64,000 nt of DNA, from the NCBI GenBank assembly GCA_902797695.1, contig CADBTW010000088.1, forward strand, positions 23,837 to 87,836. Direction: 5' to 3'. The stretch comes from an uncultured Sutterellaceae bacterium (GTDB lineage: Bacteria > Pseudomonadota > Gammaproteobacteria > Burkholderiales > Burkholderiaceae_F). Made by a program: the position numbers and the translations under genes. Numbering within the stretch: position 1 is the first letter of the stretch; each line of letters begins with the position of its first letter. Positions 46,227 through 55,559 of this stretch are shown here, piece after piece. Under the pieces are notes generated by a model that made no database searches, had not been told where the DNA came from, and saw nothing but the letters and a program-made list of their open reading frames with translations.

Positions 46227-48559
46227 CATCAAAGCGTAAAAAAAACCGGAGAACCGGAACCGCTCCCCGGAGGGGCCGCAATCGGCGGGACGACGGCGGG
46301 CTCGGAGCCTTCCGCGCGGGGACTTCCGCTTCCGAGCTCGAGGCCGCCCTCGGGCGGGCTGGGGCGGCGCTCACTTTCGACGAGCTCTACGCCCTGGTGC
46401 ACGGTCAGTCGAGGAGCCTCACGAAGGCCGAGGCGTTCGAGGGGCTTGAGCGTCTGATCGAGGAAGGGACGGCGACGGAGGACGAAACCGGCCGCTACAG
46501 CCTTTCGAGGGCTTCGGGCTGGATGACCGGCACGGCGGCGGGAACCCGTTCGGGACTCCTTTTCTTCGACCCGGACGAGGGATGCGGGGACGCTGACGCG
46601 TCCTACCTCTTCCCCTCGGAACAGGCCGAGGCGATTTTCCCCGGGGACCGGGTCCGCGTCGCGCGGCTCGGCACCGACGGCAGGGGGCGCGAGCTCGTCG
46701 CGCTGAAGGAAGTGCTTGAAAGGAACACGAAGACCATCGTCGGCTCCGTCCGGAAGTACGGCACGGACGTCTTCCTGCAGCCCGCCGACTCCCGGATCCA
46801 CGTGACGATCAAGCTCACCGGCGCGTCGGCGTTCGCGGGGCAGGGCGTGGTGGCGGAGATCGTCACCCAGCCGACCCTCGACGCCCCGGCGCGGGCCCAG
46901 GTGAAGGAGGTGCTCGGAAGCGAGGAGGACGCCTCCGTCGAGATCGAGATGGCAGCGCGGCGATTCGGGCTGCCGTCCGTTTTCGCGGACGACGTGATGG
47001 CGGAGGCGAAGGCGCTTCCCGACCACGTCGTGAAGCGCGCGGCGGGGCGCCGCGTCGACCTGCGGGACATCCCCTTCGTCACGATCGACGGCGAGGACGC
47101 GAGGGACTTCGACGACGCCGTCTGGTGCGCGCCGCTTGAGTCGGGCGGCTGGCGGCTCCTCGTCGCGATCGCGGACGTCTCCTGGTACGTGAAGCCGGGG
47201 ACGGCGCTGGACCGCAGCGCCCAGGAGCGGCTCACGTCGGTCTACTTCCCGCGTCGCGTGATCCCGATGCTCCCGGTCGAGCTGTCGAACGGCCTCTGCT
47301 CCCTCAACCCGAACGTGGACCGCTGCACGATGGTGTGCGACGCCGTGGTCGGGGAGGACGGCCTCGTGAAGGCCTACCAGTTCTATCCCGGGCTCATCCG
47401 CTCGCACGCGCGCCTCACCTACACGCAGGTCTGGAAGGCGCTCACGGGCGACGAGGCTTCGAGGGATGAAATCGCCCGCGTGCTCCCCGACGTGGAGAAC
47501 ATGTATTCGCTCTACAAGTCGCTTGCCGAGGCGAGGAAGAAGCGCGGCGCGATCAACTTCGAGACGCGGGAAACCTATGTCGAGACGGACGAGTCCGGAC
47601 GGATTACGGCGATCCTTCCGCGCGAGCACAACGACGCCCACAGGCTGATCGAGGAGGCGATGCTGGTCGCGAACACCTGCGCTGCCGACTTCCTCGTCCG
47701 GAGGAAGGCCGAGTGCCTCTTCCGAATCCACGAGGGCCCGAGCGAGGACCGGCTTGAGACGCTCCGGACGACGCTTTCAGGGTTTGGCCTGAAGCTCGGA
47801 GGCGGCACGAGTCCGACTCCCGCGGACTATGAGGCCGTGATGGCGCAGGTCCGCGGCACCCCGAACGAAGAAGCGGTCCAGACCGCGCTTCTCCGGAGCA
47901 TGCAGCGCGCGGTCTATTCCCCTGATCTTCACGGACACTTCGGGCTCGCCTACAGCGCCTACACGCACTTCACGAGCCCGATCCGGCGCTACCCGGACCT
48001 TCTCGTCCACAGGGCGATCCGTGGTATCCTCACGCGCCGCCGCTACAGGCCCGAGGTGGCAGTGCGGCCGGATGATCTCCTCAACTCCGAATTCGCCCTG
48101 AAGGGGCGGTCGGACAGAAAGCCCTCCGGGCACGCCGAAGAGCCGAAGTCCTCGGGCCGGCCGCACGAGGCGTGGGCGACGCTCGGCAGAATGTGCTCCG
48201 CCGCGGAGCGCCGCGCCGACGAGGCGAGCTACGACGTGACCGCGTGGCTCAAGTGCATGTACATGCAGGACTACGTCGGGAAGAGCTTCAAGGGCAAGGT
48301 GACGGGTGTCACGCCGTCCGGCGTCTACGTGACGCTTGACGACCTTTTCGTCGAGGGCTACGTCCACGTCTCCAACCTCGGGTGGGACTACTACACCTAC
48401 GACAGCAGCTGCGGGGTGCTTGAGGGAAGCGCCTCCGGCGAACGGGTGAAGCTCGGGACGCCGATCGAAGTGACGGTCTCGGGCGTTGACATCGAGGGCC
48501 GCAGGATCGAGTTCGAGCGCCGGGACATCAGAAGGAAGAAGGGCCCGAGGCGCTGGTAG
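46220..48559 (+). CDS. rnr: Ribonuclease R
   Basis: Processive 3'-to-5' exoribonuclease that digests structured RNA and takes part in trans-translation and rRNA quality control. Domains: an N-terminal winged-helix region, two cold-shock domains, the RNB catalytic domain with the metal-binding FVTIDGEDARDFDDAVW, and an S1 domain near the C-terminus (KVTGVTPSGVYVTLDDLFVEGYVHVSNLG). The start must be downstream of tRNA-Leu; TTG at 46220 with AAGAG seven bases before it is the first plausible one and gives 779 residues. The ORF to 46148 overlaps the tRNA gene and is not used. rlmB follows. Confidence 0.92.
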   Translation: MSTSKRKKNRRTGTAPRRGRNRRDDGGLGAFRAGTSASELEAALGRAGAALTFDELYALVHGQSRSLTKAEAFEGLERLIEEGTATEDETGRYSLSRASGWMTGTAAGTRSGLLFFDPDEGCGDADASYLFPSEQAEAIFPGDRVRVARLGTDGRGRELVALKEVLERNTKTIVGSVRKYGTDVFLQPADSRIHVTIKLTGASAFAGQGVVAEIVTQPTLDAPARAQVKEVLGSEEDASVEIEMAARRFGLPSVFADDVMAEAKALPDHVVKRAAGRRVDLRDIPFVTIDGEDARDFDDAVWCAPLESGGWRLLVAIADVSWYVKPGTALDRSAQERLTSVYFPRRVIPMLPVELSNGLCSLNPNVDRCTMVCDAVVGEDGLVKAYQFYPGLIRSHARLTYTQVWKALTGDEASRDEIARVLPDVENMYSLYKSLAEARKKRGAINFETRETYVETDESGRITAILPREHNDAHRLIEEAMLVANTCAADFLVRRKAECLFRIHEGPSEDRLETLRTTLSGFGLKLGGGTSPTPADYEAVMAQVRGTPNEEAVQTALLRSMQRAVYSPDLHGHFGLAYSAYTHFTSPIRRYPDLLVHRAIRGILTRRRYRPEVAVRPDDLLNSEFALKGRSDRKPSGHAEEPKSSGRPHEAWATLGRMCSAAERRADEASYDVTAWLKCMYMQDYVGKSFKGKVTGVTPSGVYVTLDDLFVEGYVHVSNLGWDYYTYDSSCGVLEGSASGERVKLGTPIEVTVSGVDIEGRRIEFERRDIRRKKGPRRW

Positions 48560-48615
48560 GGCAGGCCCCGGGCGGAGCCCTCCGCCCGACGCGGAAACGA
48601 AGGAAAGGAAGAGAG

Positions 48616-49404
48616 ATGAAGGGAAAGCAGCAGAAGACAGTGCTCGCGGGGTTCCATGCCGTTACCGCGCGCCTCAACCTCAACCCGAAGACGATCGACG
48701 AGGTGTACGTGGACCGCTCCCGGCACGACCGCCGGATGCACGAGATGTGCGAAAAGCTCCGCGCGGTGGGAATCCGCCCGATCGGGGCCGACCCCGATCG
48801 CCTCGCGAGGCTCGCTGGCGACGTTCCGCACCAGGGGATCGTCGCGGTCGGCAGCGCGCTCGAGCGGACGATGAGCTTCGACGAGCTCCTCGACTCGATC
48901 ACGGAGAAAACCCTCCTCCTCATCCTCGACGGGGTGACGGACCCGCGGAACTTCGGCGCGTGCCTTCGCGTCGCCGACGCGGCCGGAGTCCAGGCGGTGA
49001 TCGCCCCCCTGAACCGCTCCTCGCACGTCACCCCCGCCGCCGCGAAGGCCGCGGCAGGCGCCGAGGAATCCGTGCCCGTGATCTACGTGGTGAACCTCGC
49101 CTCGGCGATTGCCGAGCTGCGGGACGCCGGCGTCATGGTGGTGGGGACCGCGGGCGAAACGGACCGCTCGATCTACGACTTCGACCAGAAGCGCGCCTTC
49201 GCCTGGGTGCTCGGAGCGGAGGGCGACGGACTGCGCCAGCTCACGCGGAAGCGCTGCGACGCGCTTGCCGCCATCCCGATGATGGGCAGCGTCGAGTCGC
49301 TCAACGTGTCCGTCGCGGCGGGCGTCTGCCTCTTCGAGTCCGTCCGGCAGCGCGTGGGATCGGCCGAGAGGAAGGTCGACAATCCGTCTCGAGCAAAGTT
49401 CTGA
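48616..49404 (+). CDS. rlmB: 23S rRNA (guanosine-2251-2'-O) methyltransferase RlmB
   Basis: SPOUT-class methyltransferase. The 262 residues have an N-terminal L30e-like RNA-binding domain (1-90, opening VLAGFHAVTARL) and the knotted SpoU domain with ILDGVTDPRNFGACLRVADA (motif 1), LGAEGDGL (motif 2) and IPMMGSVESLNVSVAAGV (motif 3). The rnr-rlmB-rpsF order is conserved in proteobacteria. A clear ribosome site (GGAAGAGAG) precedes the ATG. Confidence 0.95.
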   Translation: MKGKQQKTVLAGFHAVTARLNLNPKTIDEVYVDRSRHDRRMHEMCEKLRAVGIRPIGADPDRLARLAGDVPHQGIVAVGSALERTMSFDELLDSITEKTLLLILDGVTDPRNFGACLRVADAAGVQAVIAPLNRSSHVTPAAAKAAAGAEESVPVIYVVNLASAIAELRDAGVMVVGTAGETDRSIYDFDQKRAFAWVLGAEGDGLRQLTRKRCDALAAIPMMGSVESLNVSVAAGVCLFESVRQRVGSAERKVDNPSRAKF

Positions 49405-49409
49405 AATTC

Positions 49410-49418
49410 TGATATAAT
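49410..49418 (+). promoter_or_regulatory. Extended -10 promoter of the rpsF operon
   Basis: TGA followed by a perfect TATAAT (49413-49418), i.e. an extended -10, right behind the rlmB stop. The -35 region (about 49390) has no match. Confidence 0.7.
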
Positions 49419-49489
49419 GACCGTCTTTCTCATGTAATCCTTGCCGCACCGGGAGACGCCCTGGGCGGTTTTTTCCGCAAGGAGGATAA
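49419..49489 (+). promoter_or_regulatory. rpsF leader, candidate S6:S18 binding structure
   Basis: The 5' leader holds a GC-rich foldable stretch (GGGAGACGCCCTGGGCGG, then TTTTTT and CCGC) just before the strong AAGGAGG ribosome site. In many bacteria the rpsF leader binds the S6:S18 complex to repress translation. The CCG-containing stem is suggestive only. Confidence 0.35.
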
Positions 49490-49906
49490 ATGCGTCATTA
49501 CGAAATCTGCATCCTCGTGCATCCGGATCAGTCCGAACAGGTCCCCGCGATGATCGAGCGCTACAAGAACCTTGTTGTTGAACAGGGTGGAAAGATCGAA
49601 CGCATCGAGGACTGGGGCCGTCGCCAGCTTGCCTACCCCATCCAGAAGCTCGTCAAGGCCCACTACGTTCTCATGAACATCGAGTGCTCTGACGCGACGC
49701 TTGCCGACATCGAAAACAATTTCCGTTTCAACGACGCCATCCTTCGCCACCTCGTGGTGAAGACGAAGCACGCCGAGACCGCTCCCTCCCCGATGATGAA
49801 GGTCGTCGAGAAGGAAGAGGCGAAGAAGGCTGCCGTGGCTGCCCGTGCGACCACCCGCGCCCGCAAGGACGAGGAAGCCGCCCAGGCCGACGCTTCCGCC
49901 GAGTAA
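49490..49906 (+). CDS. rpsF: 30S ribosomal protein S6
   Basis: A 138-residue S6 with the standard [17 protein letters not shown] start and the [29 protein letters not shown] core that contacts S18 and 16S rRNA. The C-terminal tail (about 100-138) is extended and charged, as in many proteobacteria where it can be modified. GGAGG precedes the ATG. It is the first gene of the rpsF-priB-rpsR-rplI operon. Confidence 0.98.
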   Translation: MRHYEICILVHPDQSEQVPAMIERYKNLVVEQGGKIERIEDWGRRQLAYPIQKLVKAHYVLMNIECSDATLADIENNFRFNDAILRHLVVKTKHAETAPSPMMKVVEKEEAKKAAVAARATTRARKDEEAAQADASAE

Positions 49907-49957
49907 TTTCGGCAGGCGCCTCAGGCGGGGAGCTCCGGGAAGGGGAAGCAGGAAATC

Positions 49958-50242
49958 GTGGACTGCCTTGAGCTGGACGGTGAAATCATCCGCTCGGAAG
50001 AGCCGAGGTTCACTCCCTCAGGGCTTCAGGTCTACGAGGGTGTTCTCCACCATATGGGGGAAGTGAGGGAAGCCGGCGGAATCCGCAGGCTCGACTTCGA
50101 AACCCTCGTGGTGGCATTCGGAAGGACGGCTGAGCGCCTCCAGGCGCTCGCCCTTCCGGCGAGGATCACCCTGAAGGGATACATTTCCCCCCGCTCGCAC
50201 CGCACGCAGCGCCTCATTGTTTACATAACGGAATTCAGTTAG
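49958..50242 (+). CDS. priB: Primosomal replication protein N (PriB)
   Basis: Single-strand-binding OB-fold dimer that bridges PriA and DnaT during replication restart. The 94 residues begin with GTG (AGGA upstream) and end in the [22 protein letters not shown] strand typical of PriB. Its place between rpsF and rpsR is diagnostic in gamma- and betaproteobacteria. Confidence 0.92.
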   Translation: MDCLELDGEIIRSEEPRFTPSGLQVYEGVLHHMGEVREAGGIRRLDFETLVVAFGRTAERLQALALPARITLKGYISPRSHRTQRLIVYITEFS

Positions 50243-50252
50243 GAGTTTCAAA

Positions 50253-50525
50253 ATGGCTTTTGGATCCAAGGGTCGTACCGGCAACCGCCGTCCCTCCCAG
50301 GGCAACGCGCTTTTCAAGCGCAAGAAGTTCTGCCGCTTCACCGCGGCCCACGTCGAGCAGATTGACTACAAGGACATCGACACGCTGCGCGACTTCATCC
50401 AGGACAACGGCAAGATCATGCCGGCGCGCCTCACCGGCACGCGCTCCATCTACCAGCGCCAGCTCGACACGGCGATCAAGCGCGCCCGCTTCCTCGCTCT
50501 CCTTCCCTACACCGACAACCAGTAA
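50253..50525 (+). CDS. rpsR: 30S ribosomal protein S18
   Basis: A 90-residue S18 with the [41 protein letters not shown] core shared by the family; the basic N-terminal tail ([17 protein letters not shown]) is somewhat longer than in E. coli. It lies ten bases behind priB and 20 before rplI. Confidence 0.98.
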   Translation: MAFGSKGRTGNRRPSQGNALFKRKKFCRFTAAHVEQIDYKDIDTLRDFIQDNGKIMPARLTGTRSIYQRQLDTAIKRARFLALLPYTDNQ

Positions 50526-50545
50526 TACCGGGGAGTCAATAGAAC

Positions 50546-50995
50546 ATGCAAGTCATTCTGCTTGAAAACATTCATCACCTCGGCAACCTCGGCGACGTGG
50601 TCAAGGTGAAGGACGGCTACGGCCGCAACTACCTGATCCCTCAGGGTCACGCGAAGCGCGCCACGAAGGCCGCGATCGCTGAGTTCGAGACCCGCCGCGC
50701 CGAGCTCGAGAAGGCCCAGGCCGAGCGTCTCGCGAACGCTCAGGCCCTGAAGGAGAAGCTTGACGGCCAGTCCGTCACGATCTCCTCCAAGGCTGGCGTC
50801 GACGGCCGCCTCTTCGGCTCCGTCACGAACTCCGACATCGCCGAAGCCGTGGACAAGCTCGGCTTCACGATCAAGAAGAGCCAGGTCCGCACCCCGCTCG
50901 GCATGATCAAGGCGGTCGGCGAATACCCGATCACGATTGCCCTGCTTGCCGACATCACTGCCGACATCCTCGTGAAGGTCGTCGCCGAGGAGTAA
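50546..50995 (+). CDS. rplI: 50S ribosomal protein L9
   Basis: A 149-residue L9, exactly the usual length: an N-terminal RNA-binding domain ([32 protein letters not shown]), the long connecting helix and the C-terminal domain. Last gene of the rpsF operon, followed by a strong terminator. Confidence 0.98.
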   Translation: MQVILLENIHHLGNLGDVVKVKDGYGRNYLIPQGHAKRATKAAIAEFETRRAELEKAQAERLANAQALKEKLDGQSVTISSKAGVDGRLFGSVTNSDIAEAVDKLGFTIKKSQVRTPLGMIKAVGEYPITIALLADITADILVKVVAEE

Positions 50996-51067
50996 TTCCC
51001 GGCCGGCAGCCTTCACTGCCCCTTGGGCAGCGAACGGGGCGGAGCCATCGCGCTGCCGCCCCGGAAG

Positions 51068-51103
51068 AAAAAACGGAAAGCTGAGAGGCTTTCCGTTTTT
51101 TTT
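51068..51103 (+). terminator. Rho-independent terminator of the rpsF operon
   Basis: AAACGGAAAGC (51071-51081) pairs perfectly with GCTTTCCGTTT (51088-51098), followed by five more T. Confidence 0.93.
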
Positions 51104-51128
51104 CAGCTTCGCGGCAGGTTCCCCCGGC

Positions 51129-51137
51129 TGTTATAGT
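51129..51137 (+). promoter_or_regulatory. Extended -10 promoter for dnaB
   Basis: TGT directly before TATAGT (51132-51137). The -35 (TTCGCG near 51108) is weak. It lies between the rplI terminator and dnaB, where a promoter is needed. Confidence 0.5.
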
Positions 51138-51208
51138 GACGGGTGCCTGTCTTTCCCCGCTTTTTTCCCGCCGCGGCCAGGCGCCGCGGCCCTGGAGGCT
51201 TCCTCAAC

Positions 51209-52627
51209 ATGGCTGAACCCTTTGCGGCGCCGGCAGTCCCGGCGGATTCCGTCCGCGTGCCCCCGCATTCGATTGAGAGCGAGCAGACGATCCTCGGCGG
51301 CCTGATGGTGAACACCCAGGCGTTCGACCAGATATCGGACGTCATCGTTTCCGATGACTTCTACCGCGCTGACCACCGGGCGATCTTCGACGCGATCACC
51401 GCGCTTCACATGCGGGGCGAGCCCGCCGACGTGATCACGGTCTACAACGAGCTCGACCGCACGGGGAAGGCCGAGGCGGCAGGCGGCCGTCCGTACCTCA
51501 ATTCGCTCACGAGCAGCACGCTCGGCGTCGGGAACATCCGCTCGTACGCCGAAATCGTCCGCGACTGCTCGATGCTTCGGCAGCTGGTGGGAGCCGCGGA
51601 CACGATCGCCGCCTCGGCGCTTTCCCCGGGCGGACGGGCGACGACCGAAATCATCGACGACGCCGAGAAGCTCGTCCTCCAGATCAACGAGAACGCGGAC
51701 CGCGGCAACAAGGGCTTCGTGCGGCTGAACAAGCTCGCCGCGAGCGTTTCCGAGATCGTCTCGGACCGCTACCGGTCCAGGACCTCGAACGACGTCACGG
51801 GGATCCCCACCGGGTTCGTCGACCTCGACCGGCAGACCGCGGGAATGCAGCCCGGGGACCTGATCATCATCGCCGGGCGTCCCTCGATGGGCAAGACCGC
51901 GCTCGCGATGAACATCGCAGAGCACGTGGCGATGGCCGGGGACAACAGCTGGCCGGTCGCCGTCTTTTCGATGGAAATGAGCGGCGAGCAGCTCGCGATG
52001 CGCCTCATCTGCTCGCACGGAAGGCTGGACGCCCAGAAGGTGAGGAAGGGGCGGCTTGACGACGACGGCGACTGGGACAGGTTCACGAACGCCGTCGCCG
52101 ACATGGAGAAGGCGCCGCTCTTCATCGACGACACGCCGGCCCTCAGCGTCACGTCGCTTCGGAGCCGCGCGCGGCGCCTCATGGCCCAGCAGGGCCAGCT
52201 CGGGCTGATCGTCGTCGACTACCTGCAGCTGATGGCAGGCTCCAGCCGTGGCCGGGAAGAGAACCGGGCGACCGAGATCTCTGAAATCTCCCGGGGCCTG
52301 AAGAGCCTCGCGAAGGAACTCCGGGTTCCGGTGATCGCGCTTTCGCAGCTGAACCGCTCGGTCGACAGCAGGCCTGACAAGCGCCCCGTCATGTCGGACC
52401 TCCGGGAGTCGGGTGCAATCGAACAGGACGCCGACGTGATCATGTTCATTTACCGGGACTGGGTCTACAACAAGGACTCCGACCAGAGCCTTGCCGAGGT
52501 GATCATCGGCAAGCAGCGCAACGGTCCGATCGGAACCGTGAAGCTCAGCTTCATCGGCGCGAGCACTTCGTTCGAGAACAGGGCGCGCGCGGAGGACAAC
52601 ATCGTGCCCGAGGACATCCAGGGATAG
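51209..52627 (+). CDS. dnaB: Replicative DNA helicase DnaB
   Basis: Hexameric 5'-to-3' helicase of the replication fork. The ATG at 51209 has GGAGG (51194-51198) upstream and gives 472 residues; the GTG at 51143 is an unneeded extension. The N-terminal DnaG-interacting domain (VPPHSIESEQTILGGLM) is followed by a RecA-like core with Walker A GRPSMGKTALAMN, LIVVDYLQLM (Walker B), QLNRSVDSRPDKRPVMSDLRESG and the arginine finger region. The DUF456 gene follows by 13 bases. Confidence 0.96.
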   Translation: MAEPFAAPAVPADSVRVPPHSIESEQTILGGLMVNTQAFDQISDVIVSDDFYRADHRAIFDAITALHMRGEPADVITVYNELDRTGKAEAAGGRPYLNSLTSSTLGVGNIRSYAEIVRDCSMLRQLVGAADTIAASALSPGGRATTEIIDDAEKLVLQINENADRGNKGFVRLNKLAASVSEIVSDRYRSRTSNDVTGIPTGFVDLDRQTAGMQPGDLIIIAGRPSMGKTALAMNIAEHVAMAGDNSWPVAVFSMEMSGEQLAMRLICSHGRLDAQKVRKGRLDDDGDWDRFTNAVADMEKAPLFIDDTPALSVTSLRSRARRLMAQQGQLGLIVVDYLQLMAGSSRGREENRATEISEISRGLKSLAKELRVPVIALSQLNRSVDSRPDKRPVMSDLRESGAIEQDADVIMFIYRDWVYNKDSDQSLAEVIIGKQRNGPIGTVKLSFIGASTSFENRARAEDNIVPEDIQG

Positions 52628-52640
52628 GGAAGAGAAAGAG

Positions 52641-53465
52641 ATGGAATACCTTCTATACCTCGGGGCGGTTGCCCTGATTGCAGTCGGCCTCGTCGGAATC
52701 GTTGTTCCGATGATCCCCGGCATCCCCCTCATCTTCCTCGGCGGCTGGCTCATCGGCTGGGCGAGCGACTACCAGGTGATCGGCGTCACGGGGATCGTGG
52801 TGCTCGCGCTCCTCACCGCGGTCGGCCTCGGGATCGACTTCCTTGGCCAGGTGCTCGGCGCGAAGGCCGCCGGGGCAAGCAAGGCGGGCATCTGGGGCGC
52901 GGTGATCGGCCTCGTGATCGGGCTCGCGACCGGGATCTGGGGGATCGTGTTCTTTCCCCTGGTTGGCGCGATGGCGGGCGAGATCTATGCCGGGTCCTCA
53001 TTCCTCAAGGCCGGAGCGGTCGGCCTCAGCACCTGGGTCGCCATGGTGGTCGGGGCGGCCCTCAAGATCGCGATCGCCTTCGTGATGATCGGGATCATCG
53101 CTTCCGGTGCGATCGCCGAAGCGGTTTCCGAGTTCGCTTCGAGCGAAGCGGCCTCGGTCGCTGCGGTCGTCCCGCAGGCACCGAACGGCGCTGCACCCCT
53201 TGAAGGGCATCCGGGAACGGCGGCTGAGAAGGGCCGCATCGTCCTCGTTCCGCAGTCCCGCTACGCGAAGCCGAAGCCTTCCCCCGAGGCTTCCGGTGGA
53301 GCGGTCGAGGCGGCGCCTACGGACGCGGCTCCCGTGAAGGCGGAGCCTGACACCGGCGCGGAGCCGGAGAAGAAGGCAGCGGCCGAACCCGCTCCCGAGG
53401 CGAAGCCCGCCCCGGAGCCGAAGTTCGCCCCGGAATCGAAGCCCGTGGAAGGCGTGAAGATCTAG
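52641..53465 (+). CDS. DUF456 membrane protein with low-complexity tail
   Basis: A 274-residue protein. Residues 1-170 are a DUF456-type domain: several membrane segments rich in Gly and Ala, with the family's LVGIVVPMIPGIPLIFLG near the start and GIVFFPLVGAMAGE in the middle. The last 90 residues are an Ala/Pro/Glu/Lys-rich, disordered tail with repeated EAKPAPEPK units. Function unknown. It ends at a terminator shared with phoH. Confidence 0.85.
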   Translation: MEYLLYLGAVALIAVGLVGIVVPMIPGIPLIFLGGWLIGWASDYQVIGVTGIVVLALLTAVGLGIDFLGQVLGAKAAGASKAGIWGAVIGLVIGLATGIWGIVFFPLVGAMAGEIYAGSSFLKAGAVGLSTWVAMVVGAALKIAIAFVMIGIIASGAIAEAVSEFASSEAASVAAVVPQAPNGAAPLEGHPGTAAEKGRIVLVPQSRYAKPKPSPEASGGAVEAAPTDAAPVKAEPDTGAEPEKKAAAEPAPEAKPAPEPKFAPESKPVEGVKI

Positions 53466-53502
53466 CGGCGCGCTGCCCAGGGCTGAAGGCCCCGCGACAG
53501 GA

Positions 53503-53566
53503 AAACCGCCCTGGAGCGTGTTCCGGAACGATGGTCCCGGAAAGCCCTCCAGGGCGGATTCTTTTC
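53503..53566. terminator. Bidirectional terminator between the DUF456 gene and phoH
   Basis: CCGCCCTGGAG (53506-53516) pairs with CTCCAGGGCGG (53547-53557), eleven pairs, with an inner TTCCGG/CCGGAA stem. TTCTTTTCC follows on the plus side and a matching A-rich foot (GAAAA) precedes it, so it serves both convergent genes. Confidence 0.85.
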
Positions 53567-53603
53567 CAGTGGCCTTTCCCCGGCCGCCGGGAACCGCGGC
53601 CTT

Positions 53604-55469
53604 CTAGAGCACCGAAGACGCGAAGTCCGCGAGGCGGCTTCGCTCGCCGCGCTGCAGCGTGATGTGGCCCGCGTGCGGCCAGCCCTTGAACTTGTCCACC
53701 ACGTAGGTGAGCCCCGAGCTCCCTTCCGTGAGGTAAGGGGTGTCGATCTGGGCGATGTTCCCCATGCAGACGATCTTCGTGCCGGGGCCTGCCCGGGTGA
53801 TGAGGGTCTTCATCTGCTTCGGGGAGAGGTTCTGCGCCTCGTCGATCACTAGGAACCGGTTGAGGAAGGTGCGGCCCCGCATGAAGCTCATCGACTTCAC
53901 GCGGATCTTCGCGCGGATGATGTCAGCCGCCGCGTCGCGCCCCCAGGCGCCCGCGGCGCTGTCCGCGTGGTTGAGGACTTCGAGATTGTCCTCGAGCGCC
54001 CCCATCCACGGGATCATCTTCTCCTCCTCGGTTCCGGGGAGGAATCCGATCTCTTCTCCCACGGAGACGGTGGCCCGGGTGAAGATGATCTCGGAGTAGC
54101 GCCTCTCGTCAAGCGTCTGCGCGAGCGCCGCGGCGAGCGTGAGAAGGGTCTTTCCGGTGCCGGCCTGCCCGAGCAGCGTGACGAAGTCGATCTCGGGATT
54201 CATGAGGAGGTTGAGGGCGAAGTTCTGCTCGCTGTTCCTCGCCGTGATTCCCCAGACGCTGTTCTTCTGCGCGGAATAGTTCCTTAGCGTCCTGAAGACC
54301 GCCTCGTCGTGGTCCACCGAGCTCACGATTCCTTCGAACCCGCCCTCCGCCGCGTTCTCCATGTAGACGAACTCGTTCACGTACATCTGCGGCACGAGCG
54401 GGCCCTTCACCCGGTACCAGGTGAAGCCGTCCTTCTGCCAGGTCTTCAGGTTCTTGCCGTGGGACTCCCAGAAGCTCCCCGGAAGGGCGAACTTGCCCGT
54501 GTAGAGGAGGTCCGTGTCGTCGATCGTCTTGTCGTTGAAGTAGTCTTCGGCGGGGATTCCGAGGGTCGCCGCCTTGATCCTCATGTTGATGTCCTTCGTC
54601 ACGAGGATCACGACGTGGTCCTTCATGAGGGAGGTGAGGCCGAGGACAGAGGAGAGGATCGCGTTGTCGCCCTTCGAGCCGTCGAGCGCCGGGGGAAGGG
54701 GCTTCGCGGGCTTCAGCTCGCCGGTTTGGAAGTAGAGCTTCCCGGTCGCCTCGCGGTTTCCGAGCGCGTTGAGCGGGATCCCCTCGGAGAGCTCGGGGTT
54801 TCCCGCCGCCTCCATCAGCTGGTCGAGGATGCGGGAGACCTGGCGCGCGTTCCGGGCGACGTCGCTCATCCCGGTCTTGTGGCGGTCGAGCTCCTCGAGC
54901 GACATGAGCGGGATGAAGACGTCGTGCTCCTGGAACCGGAAGACGCATGTCGGGTCGTGGAGAAGCACGTTCGTGTCGAGGGCGAAGATTCGGGGCATCT
55001 TCGGGTTCGCGAGCGCCCTTCCGCGGCGAAGAGAAAGGGGCGCCCTTGAAAGCGCCGGGGCCGCGGGCTTCGCGAGCGGCTCGAATCCTCCGGGGGCCTT
55101 GCCGGCTGCGGGCTTCTCCGCGGGCTTTTCGGGAACCTTCACAGGTTCCGCGGCCTTCGGGGCCGCCTTGCTCTTCCGGCCCGGCCGGGAGGGCTTCGCG
55201 GCCTTCGGCTTCGGGGCGGGCGCCGCAGGTTTTGCAGCAGGAACGGCGGCGGTCACAGTTTCCCCGGATTCCTTCGCGGGAAGCGGCTTCATCAGTGCCG
55301 CGGGTCCTGCCTTCCTCGCCTTCCGTTTCAGACGGGCCGGAGGCTCCCCGGCGGGCGATTCCGCGCCGGCTTCGGGAGCCTTGGCGCGGGATTTCATTGG
55401 AAGGTCGTTTTCGCTCTGATAGTCGGCGAGGATGTCGCCGAGCGCTTTCGGTGAGGAGGGAAGGGGCAT
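53604..55469 (-). CDS. PhoH-family protein with PIN domain
   Basis: A 621-residue PIN-PhoH fusion. Residues 1-155 are a long Ala/Pro/Lys-rich, disordered N-terminus that most family members lack or have shorter. A PIN nuclease-like domain starts at 161 (IFALDTNVLLHDP, with conserved Asp and Glu in SLEELDRHKTG), and a PhoH ATPase domain follows with GQAGTGKTLLTLAAAL and VIDEAQNLSPKQMKTLITR. Such proteins are thought to be RNA-processing toxin-like helicase/nucleases; phosphate-starvation control is not supported by anything seen here. Divergent from hom. Confidence 0.93.
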   Translation of the reverse strand: MPLPSSPKALGDILADYQSENDLPMKSRAKAPEAGAESPAGEPPARLKRKARKAGPAALMKPLPAKESGETVTAAVPAAKPAAPAPKPKAAKPSRPGRKSKAAPKAAEPVKVPEKPAEKPAAGKAPGGFEPLAKPAAPALSRAPLSLRRGRALANPKMPRIFALDTNVLLHDPTCVFRFQEHDVFIPLMSLEELDRHKTGMSDVARNARQVSRILDQLMEAAGNPELSEGIPLNALGNREATGKLYFQTGELKPAKPLPPALDGSKGDNAILSSVLGLTSLMKDHVVILVTKDINMRIKAATLGIPAEDYFNDKTIDDTDLLYTGKFALPGSFWESHGKNLKTWQKDGFTWYRVKGPLVPQMYVNEFVYMENAAEGGFEGIVSSVDHDEAVFRTLRNYSAQKNSVWGITARNSEQNFALNLLMNPEIDFVTLLGQAGTGKTLLTLAAALAQTLDERRYSEIIFTRATVSVGEEIGFLPGTEEEKMIPWMGALEDNLEVLNHADSAAGAWGRDAAADIIRAKIRVKSMSFMRGRTFLNRFLVIDEAQNLSPKQMKTLITRAGPGTKIVCMGNIAQIDTPYLTEGSSGLTYVVDKFKGWPHAGHITLQRGERSRLADFASSVL

Positions 55470-55559
55470 GGTCTTTGTGTTCTCCGGCGCTTCGGCCGCT
55501 TGCTTTCAGGTTGCCCCCAATATAGCGCGGCACGTAAATCGATGGTGCTCCCTGATGGA

